A stretch of 64,000 nucleotides of DNA, from contig OY728158.1 in NCBI GenBank assembly GCA_963277665.1, forward strand, positions 600,742,818 to 600,806,817, in the 5' to 3' direction. The stretch is from Viscum album (Eukaryota > Streptophyta > Magnoliopsida > Santalales > Viscaceae). Both the position numbers and the translations under genes were made by a program. This document shows, in pieces, positions 25,190-38,454 of this stretch. Below the pieces are notes generated by a model. It was not told the origin of the DNA. It saw only the letters and a list, made by a program, of their open reading frames with translations, and searched no databases. Position 1 is the first letter of the stretch. Every line of letters starts with the position of its first letter.

Positions 25190-25446
25190 TAATTAAAAAA
25201 TATTATGTATTGGTATTGTTAATTAATATTTTTTACTAGAAATGATCATGGTCCATTAAACTCATCTATCATTTATTGATTAACTAAATAAATATTTTAT
25301 TCATAAATAAATATTTTATTCAAAATATAGGGAATAAGTTTTTATTAAAATATTTAATAAAAAAATATATATTTTATTAATGTGATTGGAAAAAAATATT
25401 TAAATAATTTATGAGATAAATATAAGTTGAATAAAATTATTCCTCA
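25190..25446 (-). repeat. E5 copia 3' LTR, outer segment (truncated)
   Basis: Aligns with about 39600-39850 of the right LTR: AAAAATATTATGTATTGG against AAAAATATTAAGTAATGG, then ATGATCATGGTCC against ATGATCTTGGTCC, and the runs of AAATAAATATTTTATTCA. It ends ATTATTCCTCA at the E6 insertion. The start is approximate. Roughly 650 bp of LTR present on the right are absent. Confidence 0.65.
25442..25446. repeat. Target-site duplication of E6, left copy
   Basis: CCTCA before the E6 start TATGGAATCACG, repeated at 32579-32583 after GTCGTTACA. The copia LTR reads through once E6 and one copy are removed. Confidence 0.85.
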
Positions 25447-27992
25447 TATGGAATCACGCCTTTTTATTACATAACTTTTCACTTACATAGTAAAAATAGA
25501 GGATCTTTTAAAGTTTAGTATCTTAAAAAAAAGATACATAATACATGAAAAATTAAAATATTATTATAAAAAACATGAAATTATTCCTTATTGGTTTATC
25601 CTAACTAATTTTACTATATTTCATAACCTATGGAGATACATCAAAGGATAGGATGAGTATAAGGTCAAGTAAGGGTAAACAAGTGAAATAGTTTACATGT
25701 GATCTTGAGGAAAAAATCAATAAGAGCATGAGGAATTTCATAAAGGAATTAGGAAAGTTAAAGAGGTATATAATATTAAAAATAATATGAAACATAAAAT
25801 GGAGATGTGTGTAAAATATTTAAATGATACATTCATAATCATATCACTGTGGTTTTTCACAGAGGAGTCATAAAAATTTCCAAGTTTACTCGCCATGGTA
25901 TCGTAAAACATGCCATCTCTAGAGATTAATTTTATTACCCAATGCATTGAGGTGCTATCAGGGAATGACCATAAAATTTATTAATTAATTTTATCCCAAC
26001 CATAATAAATCATTTCATAAATAACTCATCAATAATGGAAGAAAGGGTTTCATATAAAAATCATGGCTTTCTAAAAAGTGCTTAAAGACAAGATCTTTTT
26101 GTCATTTATAACCCACGGTAAGGGAATGAGGGCTTTATGTATATCAATTACAGAATATAATAAATCTTTTTTACATATTGGTGAATACCCATATAAAATA
26201 AAGAATTTTATTTATTCACATATAGATAATAAATGGAAATTTCTTAAGGATAAGAGAGAAATTTTGAGAAGTAAAATCGGCAGCATAATAGGTAAAAACA
26301 TGGTTTTAAAAAAGCGAAAAAAGAGAGAGGGAAAGGGTATCCAATTAATAAAATAATATTAATATAATAAATGATAAAATAAATTGTAAAAAACAACTTA
26401 TTTTTTAAATTTGAAATACATACCATAGAAAGAGGGAACTTGAATGGAAAAGACAAGTAGAGATTCCCATTACTCTGAAGAGTAGTTCCTAAAACATGAG
26501 GATCCAGACATTAGGGGGTTTAGAACCCCTTTAGAGGACTCCTTTGGAGGTAAAACTATCATAACATCATGTAGGATAAAATTTTAATGAATTTAAATGG
26601 TTAAATGGATGGGTATTTAAATCCAACTCGGGAAATTGTTTATTAATTTCAAAATAAAGGCATTGGATGCCTAGGTAGTGGTAAATGAAAAATCATGGGA
26701 TTGCCGATGGTATTTTCCCATAGAATTGGAATCCAAGAAAACCTTTTATGTTATTTTTATCCAAAATATTTTACTATAATTTTATACTAATTATTTTGGA
26801 AAGGAAAGTTAATTTTTTTACAAAATAACATTTTTAAAGTTAATGTTTCCATTTTAGAATTTTGAAAGTAGATTATATATTTGAAAATTGATAAAAATAT
26901 ATTAAAATATTTGATATCAATAAAATAAGATATTTTAAACCAATTATTGTGGATAATTTTTAATTACATCCTTATAAAATAATTATGATGTCATTAACAT
27001 ACCACAAAACTCAAATTGTATTTTTACTATTCATGAAAAAATAAAGTATTTTAGAAAATTATCATAAATTCAACCTAACTTAATTTTGAAGTGATGATTT
27101 CAAAAATGATATTTATTTTATAATACAATTTCAATAAATATTATAATTATAACATTTAAATATAAAAAACACTATTTATTAAAAATAATAGTGGATTGAA
27201 AATGTATAGTAAGCTTTCTAACACTTGAAACAAATTATCATTTATATTTAAAAAAGAGTGTTTTCATTACACTATTTTATTAAAGTAATTATTATTCATA
27301 ACAAATTAGTTTATTAAAATTATTTATATTTTCTCTAGAAAGTACAATTTACATAAAAAATCAATTTATCAAATTCTATCTCAATTTTATTATGAATAAT
27401 TATTCTTAAAATAGAAATGATGGAATTAAAATTTTATTTATAAAATGGAATTAAAATTTAAGTAAATAAGGCCTTAAAAAATAACACCTTATTACACCTA
27501 CATGTTCTCTATGAGTAATGTGTTCAATGGTTGTAGTTTCCTGGGGTTCCTTGGCTAACGTTGACCGAGTGGTATTCCCCACTAACATGAACTTCTTTCA
27601 TACGTGATTTGGTTCAAATTTAACTTATTGAAGATCAGATTGGGCTTGGTTAAGGGAGAACCCTAGTGATGATATCTATATCCCAAGCTCTAAAAAAGGG
27701 CTTAAAATGGCACGACTATACTGGTTGAGGCCGTCGACTGTTTTTTTATCAATTATCCTTGTAAAAATATTACTTATAAACTCAAATGATAACATTAAAA
27801 TTATTATCAAGAGTATAGTTCCCAATAGTCATATTGTCCAATGGTCATAATAGACCAATGGACCTATAACGGTTAAATCCAGATGGTCACATTTATCTTT
27901 ATATTCACTTTATAAAAAAAACATTTTTTTTGTGAGTAATATAACCCAAAATTCAGGAATAAATTATCATTCAAAAAGTTTGAGTCATTAAA
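25447..27992 (-). repeat. E6 3' LTR (left copy)
   Basis: Starts TATGGAATCACGCC and runs to TTTGAGTCATTAAA. It matches 30041-32578 throughout, for example TAGAGATTAATTTTATTACC at about 25920 and TAGAGATTAATTTCATTACC near 30514. No GTACGT module was found, so this is a different LTR family from E1, E2 and E4. Open frames 26078-26356 and 26244-26456 lie inside it and overlap on opposite strands. They are not supported as genes. Confidence 0.8.
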
Positions 27993-28010
27993 TTATTCCC
28001 CCATAAGAAA
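27993..28010 (-). other. Polypurine tract of E6
   Basis: On the minus strand this reads ATGGGGGAATAATT, directly before the LTR start. It is the expected primer site for plus-strand DNA synthesis. Confidence 0.6.
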
Positions 28011-28019
28011 TTTCATCCC

Positions 28020-29220
28020 AAAAACTTAAAATCGTTCCCTTTTTTGAGAAAAGTTGTGGCTACTTCTTCCTCATTATCTCCTCTAGTTCAAAAGTCACTT
28101 TTTCATATATATGGTTCCTCTATAATACTTTGGTGAGGTGGGTAGTATTGGTGCATATAACCTTCTCTCTAGGGTCCAAGATCTCCACAGGCTTCTCCCC
28201 ATATGTGATTTGATGTTATAATTGTACAACATTAAGATTAATTAAAAGTGAAGGGTCAGATATGTACTTTCTTTGAGAGTGATGCATGGAATACATCATG
28301 AACATGAGATAGATTTGGAGGAAGTGCAAGAAAATAGACCACTTCTCCTATGAAATAATGGATTTAATAGGGGGCCATGTACCTAAGGCTATGTTTCCCA
28401 AACTTCATGACTCTACTATGGTGATATTCAAAGGAACACCTTTTCACTAAAACCAAACTCCATGTTCCTTGGATGAATGTCAACATAGCTCTCCTAAGGA
28501 ATCATAGAAGCCTTAATGTGTTGTTGGATGGAATGAACCCTTTATGTCATCTATTTTACAAGATATGGCCTAAGAAGCCTTATCTCACCAACTTCATCCC
28601 AATAAGTACGTGTTTTACATAACTTCATATATAGAGCTTCATATGGATCTATTAGAATACTCTAAGGGGTACTTTTTTATGATAAGTCAACTAATTGGAG
28701 ATAGTGATCCCATACAAATTTAAATTCCATTAATCATGGTATAAACATGTCCTTGAGTGTATGAATAGTACTTTTATATTAGAAATCATTTAGGGGTGAT
28801 AGGTCGTATTGAAATTAAATTCAAAACTCAGATCATGTTGACAAATTATCCAAAATTTTTATGTGAACCTTGAATCATGGTCATATAAAATATAGAGTGG
28901 TACCCCATACAGCCTAACCACTTCCTTAATGTATATCTTGGAATGTTATTCAAGAGAAAAATATTCCTAAAGAGAGATAAAATGGGTAGTCTTGTTGATA
29001 TGATCCACTATAACACATATTTCATTGTTTCCTACAGATGTTTTCAGGAAACTAGTGAAAAATTCCATAGTGATATTTTTACACTTCCATATTTGTATGG
29101 GTAGTGGTTGTAATACCCCTTTAGGTAGATGATGCTCTGCCTTCACTTGTTGACACACCAACCACCTTGTAGTTTAGTCTGTAATCTTCCTTCTTGATAT
29201 CATATTTTTGGCCAGTGTCC
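28020..29220 (-). pseudogene. E6 integrase remnant (gypsy)
   Basis: Read on the minus strand, 28967-29161 gives CQQVKAEHHLPKGVLQPLPI, then NITMEFFTSFL and CVIVDHINKTTHF. This is the end of the zinc-binding region and the start of the catalytic core with its first acidic residue region. Further left are core fragments, then a KVHI-type segment near 28260 that resembles LRKYISDPS. Next to the LTR are EEEVATT-like residues in place of EEATWE. Stops interrupt it repeatedly. Only this 3' third of pol remains. Confidence 0.72.
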
Positions 29221-30040
29221 ACCACTCATCAACTTCCCCCTTTAAGAGATACACAAACAGGGTGAATTTTTATTTCTATGAACAATGGAGTATAAAAAAT
29301 ATCTTTTGTATATAGATTATCCATTTTTTAGCAATAAAGGGGTTAGTATATGCAATAAATGAATGTGTTTATTTATGCATAAATGACTGAAATGAAATTT
29401 GTTCCCTTCAAGGTGAATCTGGTCAGTCAAATTGATTCAAGTTATTTATCATAACTTGAGTTAGTTAATGCACCATTCTCATGAATTTTTTTCATTCTGT
29501 ATTTCATCAGAGGGTCATCGACACATGGCCCATTGTGCTCACCATTTACGTGGTTCCTCTTATTTCCATCCATTTTATAAAATAATAAAACATAATGAGA
29601 TATTTTATTTCATTAAATAATATTACAAATCCAAAGGAATATTATGTCTTAAAACATAATGATTAATAATGTTAACTATTAACAACAATAAAAGTTTATA
29701 TTAATTCTTCAAAATGGTTCACCAAAAGCATGTGATTAAACAAAAGTATCCCCTAAGAGTTTTGACCTAGGGGTGAAACAAGGCCCATTATCGTGCACTA
29801 GTTCCTATTCATGTCTACATCAAAGCTGTTTGGGGGGGGCTTAACGCTAAATACATATGTTCTAGATCCACATCCACTTTTTTACATTCAAACATGGATT
29901 TATTCTATCAGAAAACACTAACTTAATACTTTAAAAAAGAAGAAGGATGTTTTCCTACATTTTTAATTATCTCTAAGGTTCTTAATATTGTTTTCAAATC
30001 CCAATTTTCATATATAACAAAAAATAATATTGATACCTAC
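29220..30040 (-). other. E6 interior, leader side
   Basis: No coding domain was recognised. A block at about 29780-29880 (CAAGGCCCATTATCGTGCA and AGTTCCTATTCATGTCTA) matches the leader of E2 near 49945-49985 and, more weakly, that of E1 near 12475. The PBS is at 30031-30038. The nearby run GGGGGGG is at about 29832. Confidence 0.55.
30031..30038 (-). other. Decayed primer-binding site of E6
   Basis: Minus strand AGGTATCA, two bases from the LTR start, in the same position and spacing as the TGGTATCAGAG sites of E1 and E2. It is shorter and has one mismatch at the first base. Confidence 0.6.
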
Positions 30041-32578
30041 TATGGAGTCCTGATTTTTTATTACATAACTTTTCATTTACATGGTACAAACATAGGATCT
30101 TATAAAATTTAGTTTCTTGGAGAAAATGTACTTGATACATGAGAAATTAAAACATTATTATAAATAACATGAAATGATTATTAATTGGTCAATCCCAATT
30201 ACTTTTACTACATCTCATAACCTAAGAAAAACATTAATGGAGAGGCTGAGCATAAGGAATGGTAAGGTTATACAATAGAAATAATTAACTTGTGATATTG
30301 AACAAAAAATCAATAAGAACATGAGGAATATCAAGAAGGCATACGAAAATGGAAAATGTTCATATTATAATAAAAATTACTTGAATACTAACATTTAAAT
30401 ATGGATACAACATTTAAATTAGACATTCATAATCATATCATCAATGTTTCTTGCCGAGGTATTATAAAAATCACCAAGGTTATTCACCAAGGTATCGTAA
30501 AACATGTCATCTCTAGAGATTAATTTCATTACCCAATGAATTTGAGAACTATCAAGGATAAACCTTCATATACATTAATTATTTTTTCCCATATAGATTA
30601 GAATAAAAAATTTCATAAATAAACCCTCGAGAAAAGAAGAAATTAGTTTCATATAGAAATCATGGCGTTTTAACAAGTGCTTAAAGACAAGATCTTTATG
30701 TCATTTATAACCCATAGAAAGGGAATGACGTTTTTATGTATGTCAATTCTAGAATAAAATATATATTTTTTCAATATTTTTTAATACCCCTAGAAAATTA
30801 ATAGGTTTGGTTATTTACATAAAGAAAATAAATGGAAATTTGTTGAGGAGAAGAGAGAAATTTTGAAAAGTAAAATCGACAGTATAATGGTTTTAAAACA
30901 AGGATTTAGAAAAGTGTAAAATGATATGGGACAAGTTTATACTATTAATAAATCAATACTAACACATTAATGGTATAAAATAAATTTTAAATTGGTACAT
31001 AGTTTTGTAAATTTGAAAGACATGCCACATAAAGAGCGAACTTGAATGTAAAAGAGAAGTGGATATTTCCTTTACCTTGAAGAGAAGTTCATAAAACTTT
31101 AGGATCATTAAATTATAGGTTTTAGGACACATTGGTAGGTAAACCTATAATATATTCATAGAGGATGAAATGGAAGTAAAATGAAATGTATTAATGGTTG
31201 GGTATTTAAAGAAAACATGGGCATTTGTTTATTAATTTCCAAATAAAGGCCTCGGACACCTAGGTAGTGGTAAATGAAAAACCATGGTATTTTTCCATGG
31301 TATTGGACACTTGGGAAAACTATTATGTTATTTTAATCAACAAGAGTTGACCATAATTTTATATTACTTATTTTGGCAAGTAAAGTTAAAGTTTTGACAC
31401 AATAACGTTTTTAATGTTAAAGATTCCATTTCAAAATTTTCAAAGTAAATTATATGTTTTGAAATTCATTAAAATCTACTAAAGTACTTTATTTAAAAAA
31501 ATAACGTATTTTCAATTCTTTTATCATGGTTAATTAGTTATTGAATCACTGTGACATAATTATGATGTCAGTAACATATCTGAAAACTGAAACTGTATTT
31601 TTTTCTATTCATAAAAAATTAAAGTATTTTATAAAATTATCATAAATTAACCCAAAAAAGTTTTCACATGATGATTTAAAAAATGGTATTTATTTTATCA
31701 TAATAATTCTCTAAATATGATAGTTTTAACTTTTAAATATAAAAATCCATTTTTATAAAAAATAATAGCAGATTGAAAATGCCTAATAAAATTTCTTACA
31801 CTTGAAAAAAAATTATTTTATCATTTATATTTAAATAATATTGTTTTTATCACACTATTTTATTAAAAAAATTATCAATCATAATATCTTAGTTTATTTA
31901 AATTATTTATATATTTTGTGGAAAGTATAATTTATGTTCGAAAATTCAATTTATCAAATTATATCTCAATTTTATTCAGAACAATTATTCTTAAAATGAA
32001 AATAATGGAATAAAAATTTTATTTATACAGTGTAATTAAAATTTAAGTAACTAGAGACTCAACACATTTCCCCTTATTACACCCACATACACCCTAAGAG
32101 TAAGGTGTGCAATGTTCTTAGTTTCATAGAGTGTCTCGACTAACATTGACTAAGTGCTAATCTCCACTAACTGGAACTTACCCCATATCTGATTACATTA
32201 AAACTTCACTTATTCAATCTTGGCATTTTCTTGGTTAAGGGAGAACCCTAGTACTAAAAACACCCTCTAAATATCTAATAAAAAGGCTTAAAACATCATG
32301 AAACTACTGGTTAAGGCCACCGACTCTTCATTCTGTATCAATTATCTTTTGTTAAAATCTTACTTATAAAATCTAATGATAATTTTAAAATCATTATCAA
32401 GAGTATAGTTCCCAATGGTCATATTTTCCAATGGTTATAATTGACCCAAAGCTCAATAAATATTTAATCTAGATGGTCACATTTCCATTTACAATTCATA
32501 AAAAACAAGGTTTTGTTGTGAATAATATAACACACAATTCATGACACAATTATCATTCAAATAGTTTGGGTCGTTACA
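30041..32578 (-). repeat. E6 5' LTR (right copy)
   Basis: Starts TATGGAGTCCTG and ends TTTGGGTCGTTACA. It matches 25447-27992 with moderate divergence. The intact GTTACA terminus and flanking CCTCA fix the end. Confidence 0.82.
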
Positions 32579-32583
32579 CCTCA
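32579..32583. repeat. Target-site duplication of E6, right copy
   Basis: CCTCA, identical to 25442-25446. Confidence 0.85.
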
Positions 32584-33558
32584 GACTTGAGAATAAAATG
32601 TATTCCATTAATTAAACTCAAAAAGAATTTAATTGAGAACAACAGAAACACTTAGTGTGTGACATTTTAGGATTAATTATCATTGGAATTAGGTGGGGTT
32701 GGCTTAAGTCTAAGATCACTATATAGAAATGAGTCAAGGAACCCAATATAAAGAAATAAATATTACAAAATCATCAAAAATATATGATCACTCACTTGAA
32801 TATATAATCCCTTTGTCACAATATATCATCAAGGAGGTTGCATAATCATGTCACAAACCTATTTCATTGATATTTTTTCTTTTACTATATAACATAAACA
32901 CATCATTACACCATCGAAATCTAATTTAATTTAGTGGTTGTATTCAAATAAAATTCATGATATATCAGCTACCATAACGATGGAATAGAAAAATCCTTAC
33001 TAGAATTATTCACTAATGAAAAGTCACTCGTGACACACCTAATGTATCCAATTTCTCCATGAATTGTTATCATCATGGTTTAGAAAATGCATCTATGTAC
33101 GTTAGTTTTTACATGAAAAATAATAACCATAAAGTCTAAAGATCATCCCACATGCTCAGAGATAGAAATATTTGATGACACCAAAACATGCATAATTTCT
33201 ACTAGTGGGTCTCTTCTCATAATATTCCATCCTATAGATTACCAAGTACGAACTTCATGAGAAGAGACCTCATCTTCTTACGAGTACTCAAACTTGACAC
33301 TCTATGTATTATGTGTCCCATCATAGTACGTTATCTAGCCACCGAACATTATCTGAGAATATCATCATAGAACATCAAGGTTTTCAACATATCAGGGAAA
33401 TCCTATGACCTTATCCATGAAATCTACACTGTAGGAAATTATTACATTAGATTCATGAATAAAAAAACAATATGTAATAAGAATATTTATTAATATTAAA
33501 TATGTTTAATAATCTTGTAATCAAAGTTCAAAAATTTGGCCCTAAGACACCAACTTCA
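32584..33558 (-). repeat. E5 copia 3' LTR, inner segment
   Basis: Continues the copia LTR after E6 and matches 39852-40835: ATTCCATTAATTAAACTCAAA in both, the GGAATTAGGTGGG/GGCATTAGGTGGG block, and the end CCTAAGACACCAACTTCA against CCTAGGAAACCAACTCCA. On the minus strand the LTR would start TGAAGTTGGTGTC, typical of plant copia LTRs. Confidence 0.8.
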
Positions 33559-33589
33559 AAAAACTCCTACTAGGACTAGAGTCATCTTT

Positions 33590-34720
33590 CTGTGACCTTT
33601 AATATACTAGACCTCATATGATAATCTTATTTCTACTGAGTCAAGGATTTATTCAAGGGGTCTTTCATGTTTTATTCCATGGAAATAATGATCACTAAAA
33701 CTTTACCTCTCTAAGAATAATCTCTCAAGAGATGATACTTCTGAAGTAGATGCTTCATACACTAAGGTGACATTGGCTCTATTGTAAGATCCACCTCGGT
33801 AGTATTATCACAATAGATTGTGATAGGTCTTTTACTAGAAACAATCCCCTCTTGTATTGTTTCTTACTAAATATATTTAGTATATTTTCAAATTTTGTAC
33901 TTTTACTTAGGCTGATAAACCTCTTGGATCTATCACGATGTATCTTAATCCAAAGTATATATGATGCCTCACCCAAGTCCTTCATAGAGAATCATTTATT
34001 CAACCATGCCTTAATAGACAACAAGACAAGAAATATACTATTAAGAGAATTACTACACTCCCACTAATCCTTTTATAGACACATGACTCACATTTATTCT
34101 ATATGAAACCAAATTCTATTTTGGACTCAATAAAATTAATGTTTCATGACTTGGATGCTTAATTTTATCCATAAATGGATTATTAAAAATTTAATAACTT
34201 GTTGGAAGACTTTTTAGTCACAAAATCTATGGGTTGTGTCATACATAAATCTTTTTGAAGATTCCCGTTAAATAAGTCTATTTTGAAACCCATTTTCCAA
34301 TTATCAAAATCAATGAAATCTGTAATGGAAAGTAGAATTTTGAACGATTTCAACATTGAATTTTTTGAAAATGTTTTGTCATATCCAATTCATTGAAGAT
34401 GTTTAAAATCTTTTAAAACTAGTATCACCTTACAGGTTCTAAAATTTCCTTCCATTTCTAGTTTCTTCTTAAATACCATTTTTCATCCAAATGGATTTAC
34501 ATCTTATGGAGGGTCCACCCTAATTCTGACTTGGTTTTGGTAAATGGAATCTATTTTGGATTTCATGACTTCTTTCCACTTGGAAACATATTTTCTACTT
34601 ACAACTTCTTTATAGTTTTTAGTATAATTATTTTCAAATAATAATGATTCACTATCCTCAATGACTAGAAAACTATATGTTTCTAGTTCTCTAACCTCTC
34701 TAGTACTCCTATGCAGAAAT
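33590..34720 (-). pseudogene. E5 copia reverse transcriptase remnant
   Basis: Minus-strand fragments of copia RT. At 33779-33985 the frame reads MKDLGEASYILWIKIHRDRS, the conserved block shortly after the catalytic YVDD region of copia RTs. Around 34500-34650 are the earlier residues EVMKSKIDSIY and NQVRIRVDPP, the start of the RT domain. The catalytic aspartates could not be confirmed by eye. Several stops interrupt the frame. RNase H, expected further left, was not recognised before the LTR. Confidence 0.75.
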
Positions 34721-34899
34721 TATGTCACTAGAAGAAATTTCTAATTCTATAGGGCTTTGTAGAATTTGTTCCCATGAAAACTCTTGTGTATAATGATCCT
34801 GGACTTAATAAAATTTTATCTATCTCCCACTATAACTTTTAGAGATAATATCCTCCTTAATAAATGTGGGAATTTTGTTAACCACAAACTTTTTTTCTA

Positions 34900-35770
34900 A
34901 AGGATTGTATCGGTAGTATCTCTTTTTTTCTTTGGGATGTCCTATAAAGATAAAATTTGTGACTAGGGTGGATGATTGTTACCTAAAGAGGCCTTAACGA
35001 ATGCTTCTCAACCCCACACATGTAAGTAAGACAAAACTGGTTTCTTTCCATTCCATAATTGGTATTGTATACCTTATATTTCTTTTGTTGGCACTCAGTT
35101 TAGTATGTATGCTACTATTTGTAACACAGATCCCCAAAAGGATCATGGAAGACTCATATGACTCATCATTGATCTCACTATGTCCAACAAGGTGAAGTTA
35201 CTCCTTTCATTAACACCATTCCACTAAGGCATATAAGAAGGGGTGAGTTGAGATAAAATCTCTTAACTCTCATAGATAATCAATGAATTTTTTATTAAGA
35301 TATTTTCTATTCTGGATTGACCGATGTTTCTTAATCTTCTTACCAAACTAATTCTCAATTTCATTCTTTTATTCCTTAAATTTTTCAAAATAATTTGGCA
35401 TTAACATCATTATGTATACATGTCCATATCTACTAAAATCATTTGTAAAATTTATAAAGTATGAGTACCCACCCCTTGCTTCAATAGGAAATGGTCCACA
35501 CACATCGGTATGAACTAATTCAAGATGATCTTTAGCCCTTTTACCTTTCCCACTAAATTGGTATTTGGTCATTTTTCTTTTTAAACATGCATGAAATACA
35601 CCAAGTGGTTTTAGTTCGAAAGAATATAAATATCTAACTTGATGTAATTTAGTCAAATGCTTTTTATTTACATGACCTAGCCAGTGATTCCAAATTTGGG
35701 TGTAGTTTGATTCATATGAAGTAACATCATTTTCAATTTCCATTATTTTATTCTTGTAATACAACACATG
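34900..35770 (-). pseudogene. E5 copia GAG-pre-integrase and integrase remnant
   Basis: The 132-residue open frame 35369-35767 contains a GAG-pre-integrase segment (IWNHWLGHVNKKHLTKLHQ). This is followed by the start of the integrase core: HLELVHTDVCGPFPIEARGG, with the first catalytic Asp in HTDVCG, then YFINFTNDFSRYGHVY with the second Asp-type position. To the left, at 35100-35210, lie fragments resembling LLDMVRSMM and WG of the distal core. The frame ends in a stop near 35369 and later segments are out of frame. The order before RT identifies copia. Confidence 0.82.
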
Positions 35771-36030
35771 AAGACCATTATTTAAATGTGTCTTACCATA
35801 AAAATGTTATCTTTATAAAATATGCAACATTCATTCTCAAATTTGAAAACAAATCCATATATATCAAGTCTATATACAAAAATAATGTTTTTGGTAACTA
35901 AAGGAACATAATAACAACCATTTAAAATCAATACCATTCTGGTTGGAAATGTGAGGTGGTATTCCCTGATAGCTACAATTATAAATTTATCTCAGTTGGA
36001 TACTTGAATATTTACCTCTCCTCAGTTAAT

Positions 36031-36900
36031 CTATCTAAATCTACATGGATCCAGTATTTGAATACATATGTGAGCACCACAAGATGTATCTAATAAACAA
36101 TTTTTAGAAACAAATAAATTTAACTTCATACAAAATTTACCCGAAGCTTCCCCTTTATTCTTTGGATGGGTGTATTTTTTATTCCAGTGGACCTTCTTAC
36201 CACATGTGAAGAAGATAATATCATGTTCCCTTACTTTCCCCCAGAGCTTCCTCTTCTTAGAAGGGCATAAAGAAGCCCTAGTCTGAGAGATATTCACTTG
36301 CCCTATCTATTTGTTCACCTTAAGGATGTAAGGTTTTTCACACTTCATATTCATATCCAATTGGTGGATAAGAGTAAAAATATCTAGCAAAGACTTATCG
36401 AGGGTTTTCATATTAAACTTCACAACAAAAATAGAGAATCTCTAAGGGAGTAATGCTACAATGATGTTGGTGTCCAGTTCTTTGGGGATTTTAAACCCTA
36501 TAACCTCTAATCACTCGATGAATACAATGATCTTGACTAGGTGAGGCCCAATTGGGGACCAAAATAAAATATTTCTCTAAAAGAGTGACTTGGAAATCTG
36601 AAACTATTATTACCGAGCTCTCTCATAGTAAAGACCACATAGGTGATCAAGCATTCTATACACATTCATGTTTTCATGAGACTTCCTTTGTTTAATAGAC
36701 ATTGATTAAAGCATAAAACATTGAATGTTGATCACAATGCTCAAATGTTTTTCAAAGAAAAGGACATATTCATAACTCACCTTTTTAGTAGGCATATCAG
36801 ACATTGATCATTCTAGCATGTAATATATTCCTTAATGGCATAGAAAAACCCGAAGTCATTTAAAAAATTCCGAAAATTCAAGGAAACTTATGAGGTTATG
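36031..36900 (-). pseudogene. E5 copia gag and protease remnant
   Basis: Read from the right, gag fragments at about 36300-36660 include FVVKFNMKTLDKSLLDI, like the copia gag block containing LPDSF and FNMNK. The 88-residue frame 36031-36297 carries a zinc-knuckle remnant FFTCGKKVHWNKK (CX2CX4HX4C with the first Cys changed to Phe and the last lost). It then carries the protease active site LLDTSCGAHIC, close to the copia consensus with the catalytic Asp retained. Stops separate gag from protease. Confidence 0.75.
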
Positions 36901-38454
36901 TTTTTCCAATATTAATCATAGGTATAGTGTGGATGATGAAATTTTTTTTATTAATAAATTAAAAAGTGCATATTATTAGTACTATTCTTAATTACCAAAT
37001 AAGTGAGATATAATAAATTAATTTTTTTTGTTTAGTTATTTTTTATTAAATCTCCCAGTATTTTATCAAGTCTCAACATCCCTCACCATTGAATTAAGAA
37101 TTTAGAGTTTCTTTAACATTATAGTGGTGAGGATCCTCATTACTATTATTAATGATCCAGACTTTGGACACAAAAACCATAATAAAGTAATTTGGTAGGT
37201 GGTCTTACCAACTGAGGAAATTTACCTCCGTGATTTATTGAGTTTATTCCCCTATCCTGAAATCTTGACTTGTATTTCCTCAACACTTTCATCCTAATTT
37301 TTATTTAACATACTTTTCCTATTAATCTCAATTTTTTTCATTAGGTCAAACAAAACTCTCATGAGAACTCCTCGATAAAACTATGTTTCCATACTTTGGC
37401 CATGTACTATAATTAGTTCTCCGGTTTCATTCCCAATCAATCAATGGAAGTATTTGTCTCATTTAATATTTAATTAATGGATTTTAATTTATTTTGCATA
37501 AATTTTTATCTCATTTTATTCTTTACATGTCTAGTTAATATTAAGTGTATGATGATTAATTATCCATGTTGGATACATCATTTACGCATAATTCCTTTAT
37601 TTAATTTCCATATTTTTCAATTAATTTATTTATTTAAGTGATCTTGGACTTGAATCCTTAAAAAGATAATTACATATAGATAATTAATTAATTAATTAAA
37701 TGATTTGATCATGAGATTTATCTAATGGTTTATTTAATTAGTGGACATTAAAGCATCCTTTTAATAAGGATAAATAACTCCTATTGCAGGTCTTGGCACG
37801 AGTTACAACATTCCACCTATCCAACTGTGTATCACCTGGGTTGGCATCATTATGGTTTTGTCTTGAACAACCTCCCTGCACCTTGGGTTGCTGCATTAAT
37901 TAAAATTATTTATTACTCACACACAAATGATGGGAATGAAAGAATTGGTTAAAGGGGGTTACATAAATATCCTTAGACACATAGATCCTACAAAATAATG
38001 GAGGGATGGATGACATTCTAGCCGTCATCTAATTTAATATTAAATAATTGAAAACGCATGCAGCAAATTTAATTAAAACATCCAACACATACACGGGTCT
38101 CAATCAAGATCATAAACGGTCATACATGCAATGAATACACAAAAGTAAATAGTCATCATTCATTTCAATATTCATTATTTTATTATTTTGTATAAAAACA
38201 CTTTCATTAATTAATTTATTATATTTTAACTTAATAATAACTTGATATATATTGACATACCCATAATTAATGGAATTCATAGAAAATAAATGGCATGAGC
38301 AATAATGATATATTAATTACAATAAAGCGATTTAGAATTTAAATTTCTTTAAAACTGTTATTAAATTGTCAATGACACAACAGTGTGCTAGTCAATAAAA
38401 TAAGATTTTAATGGTGTAATTTTCATATTTTGTGTAATAATAATTTTTTCCTAT

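Larger units (their letters stand above)
25447..32578 (-). mobile_element. E6: gypsy element with internally deleted pol (integrase only)
   Basis: A 7.13 kb element with two ~2.54 kb LTRs (25447-27992 and 30041-32578), perfect target duplication CCTCA and an interior of only 2.05 kb. On the minus strand its LTR begins TGTAACGACCC and ends near ATTCCATA, a decayed CA terminus. The interior carries the second half of integrase beside the polypurine tract and a leader beside the PBS. Gag, protease, RT and RNase H are missing, so it could only have moved with proteins supplied in trans, unless the deletion came later. It inserted into the copia 3' LTR. Confidence 0.83.

Noticed and set aside
36900..38450. 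An additional nested element in the copia leader
   Set aside because: The length is suspicious, but no LTR pair, terminal repeat or target duplication could be found by eye.
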